This document shows positions 1 to 6,208 of a stretch of 21,491 bases of DNA, one piece after another. Position 1 is the stretch's first letter. Every line of letters starts with the position of its first letter. Both the position numbers and the translations under genes were made by a program. This DNA comes from SYFY01 sp031385325 (GTDB lineage: Bacteria; Pseudomonadota; Gammaproteobacteria; Pseudomonadales; Azotimanducaceae): positions 1 through 21,491 of the forward strand of contig JANNBJ010000145.1 of NCBI GenBank assembly GCA_031385325.1, in the 5' to 3' direction. The notes beneath the pieces were generated by a model. The model was not told the origin of the DNA, ran no database searches, and worked only from the letters and a program-made list of their open reading frames with translations.

Positions 1-354
1 GAAGTTCTTGTACTCGGTGGCATCGAAGCCTCGTCCGACACCGAAGTTGACGCGGCCACCCGACAGCACGTCGAGCAGCGCGATCTCCTCCGCCAGGCGC
101 AGCGGATGATAGAACGGCGCCAGCGACACCGCAGTGCCGATGCGCAATCGCTTCGTTCGTGCCGCGATGTGCGCGCCCATCATGTGGATCGAAGGGCAGA
201 CGCTGTACGTCCCGAAGTGATGTTCGGCCAGCCAGACTGCCTCATAGCCGGCATGTTCCATCACGTCGATCCGCTCAAACGCCCGTTGATAAACTTCCGG
301 CAGCGGGATGCGCCGCCCCGGCCAGCTGAAGAATTGCAGAACTCCGAACTGCAT
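1..354 (-). CDS. LLM class (luciferase-like) monooxygenase, N-terminal part, cut by window edge
   Basis: Reading down from the ATG at 354-352 gives 118 codons without a stop to the window edge, starting MQFGVLQFFSWPG. Seen: AGYEAVWLAEHHF (about residues 36-48), an IGTAV strand, and LAEEIALLDVLSGGRVNFGVGRGF (about 89-112). These are hallmarks of the bacterial luciferase-like TIM-barrel family (PF00296): an early E-H-H/F strand, then the L-D-x-L-S-x-G-R helix and G-x-G-R-G loop that line the flavin site. The family uses FMNH2 or F420 to oxidise organic substrates in the cytosol; the substrate cannot be named. An SD-like GAGGA lies about 8 nt upstream of the ATG. Family members are usually 300-380 aa, so about two thirds lies outside the window. 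It is transcribed divergently from the tyrosine transposase at 605, with a repeat cluster in between. Confidence 0.88.
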   Translation of the reverse strand, partial: MQFGVLQFFSWPGRRIPLPEVYQRAFERIDVMEHAGYEAVWLAEHHFGTYSVCPSIHMMGAHIAARTKRLRIGTAVSLAPFYHPLRLAEEIALLDVLSGGRVNFGVGRGFDATEYKNF

Positions 355-404
355 CGAAGCGTCCTCGTAATGTCATGTCCTCGCGACAGGATACGCATGT
401 TTCC

Positions 405-483
405 AAGGAGGACACACACTCCTGGCGTCCTTTTCGGGCGGGACACACGTCCTTTTCGGGCGGGACACACATACCGGTTTTTG
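405..483 (+). repeat. Repeat cluster A: 22-bp perfect tandem plus GGACACACATACCGGTTTT core
   Basis: A 22-bp unit (427-448) is repeated perfectly and immediately at 449-470; each copy ends in GGGACACAC. The second copy continues into the 19-nt core GGACACACATACCGGTTTT (463-481). That core recurs base for base at 3377-3395. Just upstream, CCAAGGAG (403-410) and CTCCTGG (419-425) can pair around GACACACA. The cluster lies in the divergent gap between the luciferase-like gene (start 354) and the tyrosine transposase (start 605). Interpretation as an extragenic element linked to that transposase is inference. Confidence 0.75.
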
Positions 484-604
484 CCGCCTTTGGGTTGCTC
501 GGGGACCTCGTGCAGCGCAGACCTACACCCAGTGCCGTCAGAGTCGGCCTCACTTTGCGGCTCAAGCTGCTTCAGCCGAAAGCGGGACGGCGGAAACTGC
601 GTGC

Positions 605-1525
605 ATGGCTACTCCTCGCAAATTGCTGGTCGATCCAGTGATCCCCTTGTTCTACCACGTCGTCTCGCGATGCGTCCGTCGCAGCTGGTTGTGCGGCAAA
701 GACAAACACACCGGGAAGAACTATCGACACCGTCGAAAGTGGCTGATCGAGCGACTCCAGTTCCTCGCTCAATTTTTTGCCGTCGAAGTGCATGCCTACG
801 CCATCATGAGTAACCACTTTCATCTGGTGCTTTTCTACGACCCGCAAGCCTGCCTGCGTTGGTCGGATGAGCAGGTTGCCGACCGTTGGCTGTCGGTCTG
901 CCCGCCGAGAACCTGGGCCGGAGAGATTGATCTGGAAGCGATACCTGAGGCAAAAATCCTCCTGCTCACCAATCCTGATCGGTTGCGGCACGTTCGCACG
1001 GAATTAGGATCAATGTCTTCGTTCATGAAACATCTGAAACAACCCATTGCTCGTCGGGCCAACCAGGAAGATGGGTGCAGGGGCCACTTCTTCGAACAGC
1101 GGTTCTACTCCGGCGCTTTGCTCAGCGATCGAGCGATCATCGCGGCCATGGCCTACGTCGATATCAATCCGATCCGAGCCGAGATCGTCAGGACCATTGA
1201 ACTGTGCGAGGACACTTCCATGGCCAAGCGGTTGTTGGTTTTAGAAAACTCGCCTGAAGCGCTCCAAGCCGCGCTCGCCCCTCTCGTCTCCGGGCTTGAA
1301 GGAGCAGGACGCATCGTCAACATCACACTGCGTGATTACATGGAGGTCGCGAGGTCTATCGCGATCCGAGATAGCGTAGCATCACTGACTGCAGAAGCGC
1401 TTCAGTGGTGCCAGGACATCGCTGCGTTCGCGCGCCGGCAGCGTGCGTACGGGCCTTCTCATCTTATCGAACCCTGGCTCGACGCTCGCGGGATGCGCAG
1501 GCTCGAAAAGCCGATATCTGGTTAG
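605..1525 (+). CDS. REP-associated tyrosine transposase (RAYT, Y1/IS200-like HUH family)
   Basis: 306 aa. The N-terminal half carries the Y1 transposase (HUH) signature: YHVVSRC (about 17-23), then AYAIMSNHFHLVL (about 64-76) with the metal-binding H-x-H at 71/73. The segment GHFFEQRFYSGALL is followed by AMAYVDINPIRAEIV, in which Tyr184 is the likely nucleophile that attacks single-stranded DNA. This NP-x-R-A context is typical of RAYTs, which are domesticated single-copy relatives of IS200/IS605 transposases that act on short palindromic extragenic repeats. RAYTs usually have no terminal inverted repeats; none are apparent here. Short repeats lie on both sides of the gene (405-483, 1991-2079, 3254-3406). 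The start ATG at 605 has only a weak purine-rich leader. The protein is longer than compact RAYTs (about 150-230 aa), as in the larger clade with a C-terminal extension, and appears intact. Confidence 0.88.
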   Translation: MATPRKLLVDPVIPLFYHVVSRCVRRSWLCGKDKHTGKNYRHRRKWLIERLQFLAQFFAVEVHAYAIMSNHFHLVLFYDPQACLRWSDEQVADRWLSVCPPRTWAGEIDLEAIPEAKILLLTNPDRLRHVRTELGSMSSFMKHLKQPIARRANQEDGCRGHFFEQRFYSGALLSDRAIIAAMAYVDINPIRAEIVRTIELCEDTSMAKRLLVLENSPEALQAALAPLVSGLEGAGRIVNITLRDYMEVARSIAIRDSVASLTAEALQWCQDIAAFARRQRAYGPSHLIEPWLDARGMRRLEKPISG

Positions 1526-1740
1526 TCTGCCTACGCGTTGGACTCTTGCAAATCGTCGAGCCCGTTAAGAGTTGACTCGCTTTTCACCCCCCCGATCTTA
1601 GTCCTCATTCGACTTTACAAACTTCGTGCCTCACCTAGCCATTTGCCCGTCCGAGATTTCGGCACTGGCAGGGTGACCGATTCATCAAGCGGTGTTTCAG
1701 CGTTATGTCCTAGTCATACACTCACAAATCAGGAACGGAG
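1526..1740. other. Gene-free stretch downstream of the tyrosine transposase
   Basis: No coding sequence with recognisable protein features, no RNA gene and no clear terminator hairpin was seen. At its right edge, GATGTGTGTCC (about 1740-1750) is the reverse complement of the GGACACACATC type of repeat core, so a single inverted copy of the repeat family may lie at this boundary. Confidence 0.4.
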
Positions 1741-1979
1741 ATGTGTGTCCAAGGCGGATCCACGATCAGTGCAAGTGCTTCCGACAACGTCTCCGTGACC
1801 GGCGTTCAGTTCCGCATCGATGGCGTTGCAGTGGGAGCTGAGAATACCCAGGCACCCTATAGCGTCACCTGGAACCTGGTTCTGTCACGAATGGTGCTCA
1901 CTCGGTGACAGCCGTGGCACGCGATTCATCGGGGAACACCAGAACGTCGGCTAGCCGCTCCGTTACGGTTCGAAACTAA
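1741..1979 (+). pseudogene. Remnant of a bacterial Ig-like (Big_7-type) domain with a frameshift
   Basis: In one frame, 1753-1875 reads GGSTISASASDNVSVTGVQF, then RIDGVAVGAE...APYSVTWN. From about 1881 a second frame continues SVTNGAHSVTAVARD, then SSGNTRTSASRSVTVRN, to a TAA at 1977-1979. Joined, these give the familiar repeat unit of extracellular Ig-like domains (A-S-D-N-V-x-V-x-x-V-Q-F-x-x-D-G, then P-Y-x-V-x-W, then N-G-x-H-x-x-T-A-x-A-R-D-x-x-G-N). The frame change lies at about 1876-1880 and fits loss of one base. Only one domain is left: no signal peptide, catalytic domain or upstream continuation is visible, and the left boundary coincides with an inverted repeat-core sequence. It is most likely the last C-terminal domain of a larger secreted protein left behind by a rearrangement. 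An ORF from ATG 1741 ends at 1908 because of the frameshift. Confidence 0.72.
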
Positions 1980-1990
1980 TCAGACGCAGC

Positions 1991-2079
1991 TGCGACCCGA
2001 GCGACCCGAGCAAGCGACCCGAGCAAGATACACATCCTGGTTTTCCACTCAGCAAGACACACATCCTGGTTTTTCGGAC
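1991..2079 (+). repeat. Repeat cluster B: GCGACCCGAGC triplet and two GACACACATCCTGGTTTT units
   Basis: GCGACCCGAG-type units occur three times in a row at about 1992-2026, the last two as GCGACCCGAGCAA. They run into two longer units that share AGCAAGAYACACATCCTGGTTTT, one from 2022 and one from 2051. The core ACACATCCTGGTTTT is a variant of the ACACATACCGGTTTT core in clusters A and C. The block sits between the Ig-domain remnant and the upstream region of the SDR gene. Confidence 0.7.
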
Positions 2080-2415
2080 TAACAGATCGCGCTGCGGGAT
2101 GTGGGCGCCGTGGTGACACCTCTCCTCAGAAATTGCGCGGGAACTCGGGTATACGTCGAGCTTTCGGCCAGCAGGTGCGACGGATTGCAGCCATCCCGTT
2201 CTCGCAAACCGTTACGATCCATATCGACTTAACTGCGATCACCAACCGAAATCCCGCCGATAGGTGGGCATCGAAGTTGTCGCCGCTAACCCCGCATCCC
2301 GATATCCTCGACACGCGGGGTAGGCAGGGTAGACCGCCGGAAAGTGTTAGCAGATCTACGACAGACCCCACCTGCATAGGCTTCCGTTTCCAAAGCGAAC
2401 AAACCGGTACGAACC
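2080..2415. other. Upstream region of the SDR gene, no gene recognised
   Basis: Several short reading frames cross this stretch on both strands, but none shows family motifs or a convincing ribosome-binding site. It should contain the promoter of the SDR gene at 2416. No -35/-10 pair stood out clearly enough to place it. Confidence 0.4.
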
Positions 2416-3243
2416 ATGACCCAGACATCAATCAATTCCACGGGCCAACTGTCAGGCAAGGCGGCCATCATCACTGGTGGCGGGTCGGGTATGGGACGCG
2501 CCACCAGCCTCTTGTTTGCGCGCGAAGGCGCGGCGGTGATCGTTGCCGATATCAACGATTCAGGTGGTAATGCGACTGTCCAACAGATCGTCGCTGCCGG
2601 CGGTCGTGCCATCTACGTCCACACCGACACCGCCAACGAAGAACAGATCGTAAGCCTGGTGCAGACTGCCGCGCGAACCTATGGCAGCGTTGATGCGTTG
2701 GTTACAGCCGCTGGCATCTCCTATTCGAACTTCATCGAACAGGATCAAAGCACTGATCCTTTCCGTAATCCGGACGCCGGTTTCATTCTGAACAAGTCCA
2801 CTGCCCGTTGGCAGAAGGTGCTGGATGTGAATCTCACCGGTGTCATGATCTGCGCACGGGAAGTAGCCAGACAAATGATCAAAGAAGGTCACGGCGGCAC
2901 TATCGTCAACTTTGCCTCCATCGCGGCCTATGCTCCAGCGCCAACCATCGCCGACTATTGTGTGTCGAAGGCAGGTGTGGTGATGCTGACCAAGTGTTTC
3001 GCCGCTGAAGTCGGCCGCGCTGGTATCCGCGTCAATGCAGTAGCACCGGGACCGATCGAGACTGGCATGACCCAATCGCTGCTCGATATGGGCAGGTTAC
3101 AGAAACAGGGCGCGTCCCTCCCGCTCGGGCGGACCGCCCAGCCCGAGGAAGTCGCCAACGTAGTGCTGTTTCTCTCCACAGCTCAATCAAGCTACATCAC
3201 CGGCAAGACCATCGGCGTGGATGGCGGGACGTATACGGTGTGA
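2416..3243 (+). CDS. SDR family NAD(P)-dependent oxidoreductase
   Basis: 275 aa, classical short-chain dehydrogenase/reductase length. Seen in order: the Rossmann cofactor loop TGGGSGMG (20-27); VADIND ending beta-2 with Asp45, which usually favours NAD over NADP; TAAG (97-100) in place of the common NNAG; VNLTG with Asn139; Ser168 in FASIAAY; and the catalytic pair Tyr181/Lys185 in YCVSKAG. These are followed by RVNAVAPGPIETGM and the C-terminal ITGKTIGVDGG. The catalytic tetrad N-S-Y-K is complete, so the enzyme should be active in the cytosol, oxidising an alcohol or reducing a carbonyl. An insert of about 20 residues after TAAG (QDQSTDPFRNPDAGF) is slightly longer than in many SDRs and could shape the substrate pocket. 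The ATG at 2416 has no strong Shine-Dalgarno sequence, but it places the Rossmann motif where expected. It is a single gene; repeats begin 10 nt after its stop. Confidence 0.93.
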   Translation: MTQTSINSTGQLSGKAAIITGGGSGMGRATSLLFAREGAAVIVADINDSGGNATVQQIVAAGGRAIYVHTDTANEEQIVSLVQTAARTYGSVDALVTAAGISYSNFIEQDQSTDPFRNPDAGFILNKSTARWQKVLDVNLTGVMICAREVARQMIKEGHGGTIVNFASIAAYAPAPTIADYCVSKAGVVMLTKCFAAEVGRAGIRVNAVAPGPIETGMTQSLLDMGRLQKQGASLPLGRTAQPEEVANVVLFLSTAQSSYITGKTIGVDGGTYTV

Positions 3244-3253
3244 GATTCCCGGC

Positions 3254-3406
3254 AGATTCCGACCAGGACAAGATTCCGACCAGGACACACATATCGGTTT
3301 TGATGCCCAGCAGACTCTCACCAATCTTCCGACCAGGACACACACATCGGTTTTGATGCCTAGCAGGCTCCCACCAGGACACACATACCGGTTTTGTGCC
3401 CCACAC
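3254..3406 (+). repeat. Repeat cluster C: three GGACACACAYAYCGGTTTT units plus a 17-bp tandem
   Basis: A 17-bp unit (AGATTCCGACCAGGACA) is repeated perfectly at 3254-3270 and 3271-3287. Three larger units follow, with cores at about 3283-3301, 3335-3354 and 3377-3395. Each reads CCAGGACACACA, then a CGGTTTT block, then TGATGCC or TGTGCC; the first two also share a following AGCAG. The third core is identical to the one in cluster A at 463-481. Spacing is irregular (about 52 and 42 nt). The block fills the gap between the convergent SDR (+) and DUF1330 (-) genes, a position typical of REP-type elements, where they can act as transcript-end structures. Confidence 0.78.
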
Positions 3407-3532
3407 CCGCCCACGCGAGGATTACATCGCCGCAACAGCTTGCCTGCGCAATGATCGAACCGAGCGACAGCGAACCACCGACCTTGGTCGTGTGATGGAT
3501 GTCAGCGCGCGATGCTCGCTATATCGACTCCT

Positions 3533-3928
3533 CTATGTCGATTCCGAAGTCGCGATCAACCACTGACCTTCCAATCCGTTCGCACGATGCTTGCCAAACT
3601 CCTGTACTTCCGGTGCGGAGACGATCTCGACAAAGGCCTTACGGGATGGATATTCCATCAGCGCCACAACGTCGAACTCAACATCCGAGACTCCGATCAA
3701 CTGGCGATCCACCCGACCGGAATACAGCATCCGTCCACCTTTGGCTTCCACGAACTCACGCATCAGCGTGCCATAACGCATGTACGCAATCGCCCCTGAA
3801 ACACCCACGTCGGCGCCGTCAGCCTGAGGCTTGAACTTCAGCAGATTGACCATCACCACAGGACCGCCGGGATCATCGGCCAGGAGTTGTGCAATCTGCG
3901 CAGGGTCGGGGTACTGACTGATCTTCAT
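3533..3928 (-). CDS. DUF1330 domain-containing protein
   Basis: 131 aa. It contains the ferredoxin-like DUF1330 (PF07045) pattern: VVMVNLLKFKP (about 24-34), AYMRYGTLMREFVEAKGGRMLYSGRV (about 48-73), then VEFDVVALMEYPSRKAFVEIVSAPEV (about 83-108). The family is structurally like dimeric alpha/beta-barrel proteins and its biochemical role is largely undefined. The short N-terminal stretch KISQYPDPAQIAQLLADDP precedes the domain, as in the longer subgroup. It is the last of three minus-strand genes; the amidohydrolase ends 66 nt upstream, so co-transcription is likely. The ATG at 3928 lacks an obvious Shine-Dalgarno sequence, which would fit translation dependent on the upstream gene. Function is not assigned. 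Confidence 0.85.
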   Translation of the reverse strand: MKISQYPDPAQIAQLLADDPGGPVVMVNLLKFKPQADGADVGVSGAIAYMRYGTLMREFVEAKGGRMLYSGRVDRQLIGVSDVEFDVVALMEYPSRKAFVEIVSAPEVQEFGKHRANGLEGQWLIATSEST

Positions 3929-3994
3929 CGCAATCGCCGCAGTGGTTTAAGGTTCCGCAATACTATCGAAGTGCTGGTCGCGTGGCTTCTCCGT

Positions 3995-5032
3995 TCAGGT
4001 CGAGGCATCAGGCGCTCCAATCTTGTACACACGCAAGGCGGTTTGACTGAACAGTGCATCCTTTTCACTTTCTGACGCCCCCATCGATAATCGTTTGCAC
4101 GCATTCCAGTGGGTGGCATAACTGCACCAGTTTTTGTGCACCGGGAAGTTGCTTTCGAACATTGACCGCTGCGCACCAAACGCTTCGAGAGCAACGTCAA
4201 ACCATGGTCGCCAAGCCTGTTCGATTTCGATAGATGATGGTGGCAGCGTTCGATCAGCGGGACTGCCGGCAAGACGTATCGGCAGCGCACCCAGTTTAAT
4301 CGTGACATTGGGCCGACGCGCAAGCTCAGCGATGTCCCTTCGCCATTCCTTCAACACATCATCCGGTCGCCCACGATACGGACCACCCAGTATTGGCGTA
4401 CCAAAATGGTCGAGAATCATTTTGAGGTCGGGAAACCGGTCGGCTACTGCCATCACTTCACGCAACTGGGTGTGATAAACCCACGCATCGAGTGACAGAC
4501 CCAACCGCGCAAGCACGGCAAAAACTTCCAGCGAAGACGGCCGGATCAACGTGCCCTCATCTGGATCCGCGCGATGCAACTTCGCATCCTGGTGCCAACA
4601 GGTCGACGCACGTATGCCCCGAAAACGCCCTCCCGACGCATTGATGTGGGCCTGAAGAACGGGCTCAGCTGCTGTTCCAAGGCCAAGATCCACGGCACCA
4701 AACATCGCACAACAGGCGCGCGTTGTACCGAACACTCCTGAGTCACTCATCGCCGCCACCCCGGCAACAAACTCGGACTCACCCACCGGCCGAAACGCCA
4801 CCGGTCCTCCCGCGCGATACATTGAATGACACTCGGCAAACACGGTCGCCACAATGTTGTGACCTGTTTCGAGGTCGGACAGCAGTTCGGGGAACAGATA
4901 CGGCGCACCGTCACGCATCCACAAATGATGGTGCGCGTCGACTATCGGGCGAGCAGCATCAAGGACAGGTTCGACCAGGCGTTCAAGCCACGCCGCGTGT
5001 TCCCCGCCTCCCGAGAATCCAAATCTGCTCAT
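3995..5032 (-). CDS. Amidohydrolase family protein (COG3618-type TIM-barrel metal hydrolase)
   Basis: 345 aa. Seen: VDAHHHLW (31-38), giving the metal-binding H-x-H of the amidohydrolase-2 superfamily (PF04909); FAECHS (65-70); RGIRAS (138-143); VYHTQL with His187; MILDHFG with His209; IKLGAL with Lys246; and MFESNFPV (291-298). In many amidohydrolases the last position is a catalytic Asp (G-S-D-W-P), while the E-S-N-F-P form marks a COG3618 subgroup. That group includes lactonases such as 4-sulfomuconolactone and 2-pyrone-4,6-dicarboxylate hydrolases, so a cyclic ester or lactone substrate is plausible but unproven. There is no signal peptide, so it is probably cytosolic. A G-rich leader (GGGGGTG) sits just before the ATG at 5032. 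It lies 37 nt after the MBL gene and 66 nt before the DUF1330 gene on the same strand, forming a likely operon. Confidence 0.9.
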   Translation of the reverse strand: MSRFGFSGGGEHAAWLERLVEPVLDAARPIVDAHHHLWMRDGAPYLFPELLSDLETGHNIVATVFAECHSMYRAGGPVAFRPVGESEFVAGVAAMSDSGVFGTTRACCAMFGAVDLGLGTAAEPVLQAHINASGGRFRGIRASTCWHQDAKLHRADPDEGTLIRPSSLEVFAVLARLGLSLDAWVYHTQLREVMAVADRFPDLKMILDHFGTPILGGPYRGRPDDVLKEWRRDIAELARRPNVTIKLGALPIRLAGSPADRTLPPSSIEIEQAWRPWFDVALEAFGAQRSMFESNFPVHKNWCSYATHWNACKRLSMGASESEKDALFSQTALRVYKIGAPDAST

Positions 5033-5069
5033 GTTACACCCCCGACCATGCCAGCCAACGGATAGGCGA

Positions 5070-5966
5070 TCAGTGTGCTGACAAGCTCATCCACATGAGC
5101 GTGATCACCTGATCGGTGGTCAGAAAACCCTTGCCCCACTGCGCATCCATATCAGCAAGCGGTTTGCTTGCGATAAACGCCTCCATGGTCTTGCCGCTTT
5201 GAATGCCGCCCTGGATTCTGGCGCGAACGTCCACCAGCATGTCATGGAATTTCTGCAGGTCATCACGATGGGCAAGCGGTCCATGGCCAGGCACGATTTG
5301 CGTCTCCGCATTCACTCGAGCCAGCACCAGTTCGGCCGAAGTAATCAAACCGGCGAGGGTTCCACCACTCTCGATGTCGACCAGTGGAAAGGTACCGTTC
5401 ACAAACGTGTCACCCATATGGACGACGTTAGCTCGCTCAAACCAGACATGGCTGTCCCCATCGGTGTGCGCTGGTGCCACATGCTCGACCCGGATCGTTT
5501 CACCGTTCCAGTGCAGAGTGACTCCATCATCGAAGGTCACCACCGGCAAAGCCGCAGGCGGTGATGCCGGCATGGTCCTGTTCATCAGCTTTGACAGTTG
5601 TTCCGTCGACATGCGCGCCCGCACATTGTCGTGCGCAAATATCAACGCGCCGGCTTTGCCAAAGGCTTCATTCCCACCGGTATGGTCGAAGTGGTGATGG
5701 GTGTTGATGACAAACCGAACCGGTGCGTCTTGCAGTTTCCTCACTGCAGCCTCGATCTTTGGCACCAACGGCGCAAACTGATCATCGATGATCACCGGGC
5801 CATCACCACCAGTGGAGACCACAATGTTGCCTCCCTGCCCCACCAGCATGGCAAGCCCGTCGGCAAGTGGTGTAGTGACTATTTCAACCGCAGAAAAGTC
5901 CGGCTCTGCAGCCTGGACAGGTGCCTGCAGCATCAGAATCGCAACCGACAACATCAGCTTGTTCAT
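5070..5966 (-). CDS. MBL-fold metallo-hydrolase, exported
   Basis: 298 aa from the preferred ATG at 5966. The N terminus MNKLMLSVAILMLQAPVQA is a clear signal peptide with probable cleavage before AEPDF, so the enzyme is periplasmic or exported. The metallo-beta-lactamase motif is complete (numbered from the upstream GTG at 5972): HHHFDH (92-97) provides H-x-H-x-D-H, His169 lies in APAHTDGD, Asp188 in HMGDTF and His230 in VPGHGPL. This binuclear-zinc set is typical of broad MBL hydrolases of the class resembling B3 lactamases and quinoprotein-relay metallohydrolases. The substrate is unknown. Start choice: the GTG at 5972 touches the Shine-Dalgarno run, whereas the ATG at 5966 has correct spacing. 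It is first of three minus-strand genes (MBL, amidohydrolase, DUF1330), suggesting that an exported hydrolase and a cytosolic one act on the same or related compounds. Confidence 0.92.
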   Translation of the reverse strand: MNKLMLSVAILMLQAPVQAAEPDFSAVEIVTTPLADGLAMLVGQGGNIVVSTGGDGPVIIDDQFAPLVPKIEAAVRKLQDAPVRFVINTHHHFDHTGGNEAFGKAGALIFAHDNVRARMSTEQLSKLMNRTMPASPPAALPVVTFDDGVTLHWNGETIRVEHVAPAHTDGDSHVWFERANVVHMGDTFVNGTFPLVDIESGGTLAGLITSAELVLARVNAETQIVPGHGPLAHRDDLQKFHDMLVDVRARIQGGIQSGKTMEAFIASKPLADMDAQWGKGFLTTDQVITLMWMSLSAH

Positions 5967-5972
5967 CAACAC

Positions 5973-5980
5973 TCCCCCTC
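5973..5980 (-). promoter_or_regulatory. Shine-Dalgarno sequence that fixes the MBL gene start
   Basis: The minus strand reads GAGGGGGA here. It directly abuts a GTG (5972-5970), leaving no spacer, while the ATG at 5966-5964 lies 6 nt away. The ATG is therefore the likely start and the two codons GTG-TTG are leader. Confidence 0.65.
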
Positions 5981-6208
5981 ACATAGATTGATTTCGCGCA
6001 TGGTAGTTATCCCGGCCGTAGGACAACGCTGACGAAGCATGGCATCGATGCTCGCAGCGGTCGACCGCTCACTGGTCGCAACGCTCGTTCAGCCAACCTG
6101 TGAAGCAGGCATAGTGACCGTACGGGACACTGCTCTGGCGGGCATTGTTTGCGTCGACTCCATCACCGCTGCAGCATCCTTCGCAAAACCTGCAGGAGTC
6201 GCGCGACA

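Noticed and set aside
106..813. 235-codon plus-strand open frame across the luciferase-like gene, repeats and transposase start
   Set aside because: It is antisense to the luciferase-like gene and out of frame with the transposase; Arg/His-rich composition and no motif.
2126..2570. Overlapping short frames on both strands upstream of the SDR gene
   Set aside because: No recognisable domain, no ribosome site, and they run into the SDR gene in the wrong frame.
3254..3406. CRISPR array
   Set aside because: Only three units, with diverging repeats, unequal spacing and partial similarity continuing into the spacers. No cas genes are in the window, and related units occur in other gaps.
3197..3454. 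Short frames with repeated T-H-T-x-V-L or C-V-L-V-G peptides in the repeat cluster
   Set aside because: They are translations of the DNA repeats themselves and have no ribosome site or domain.
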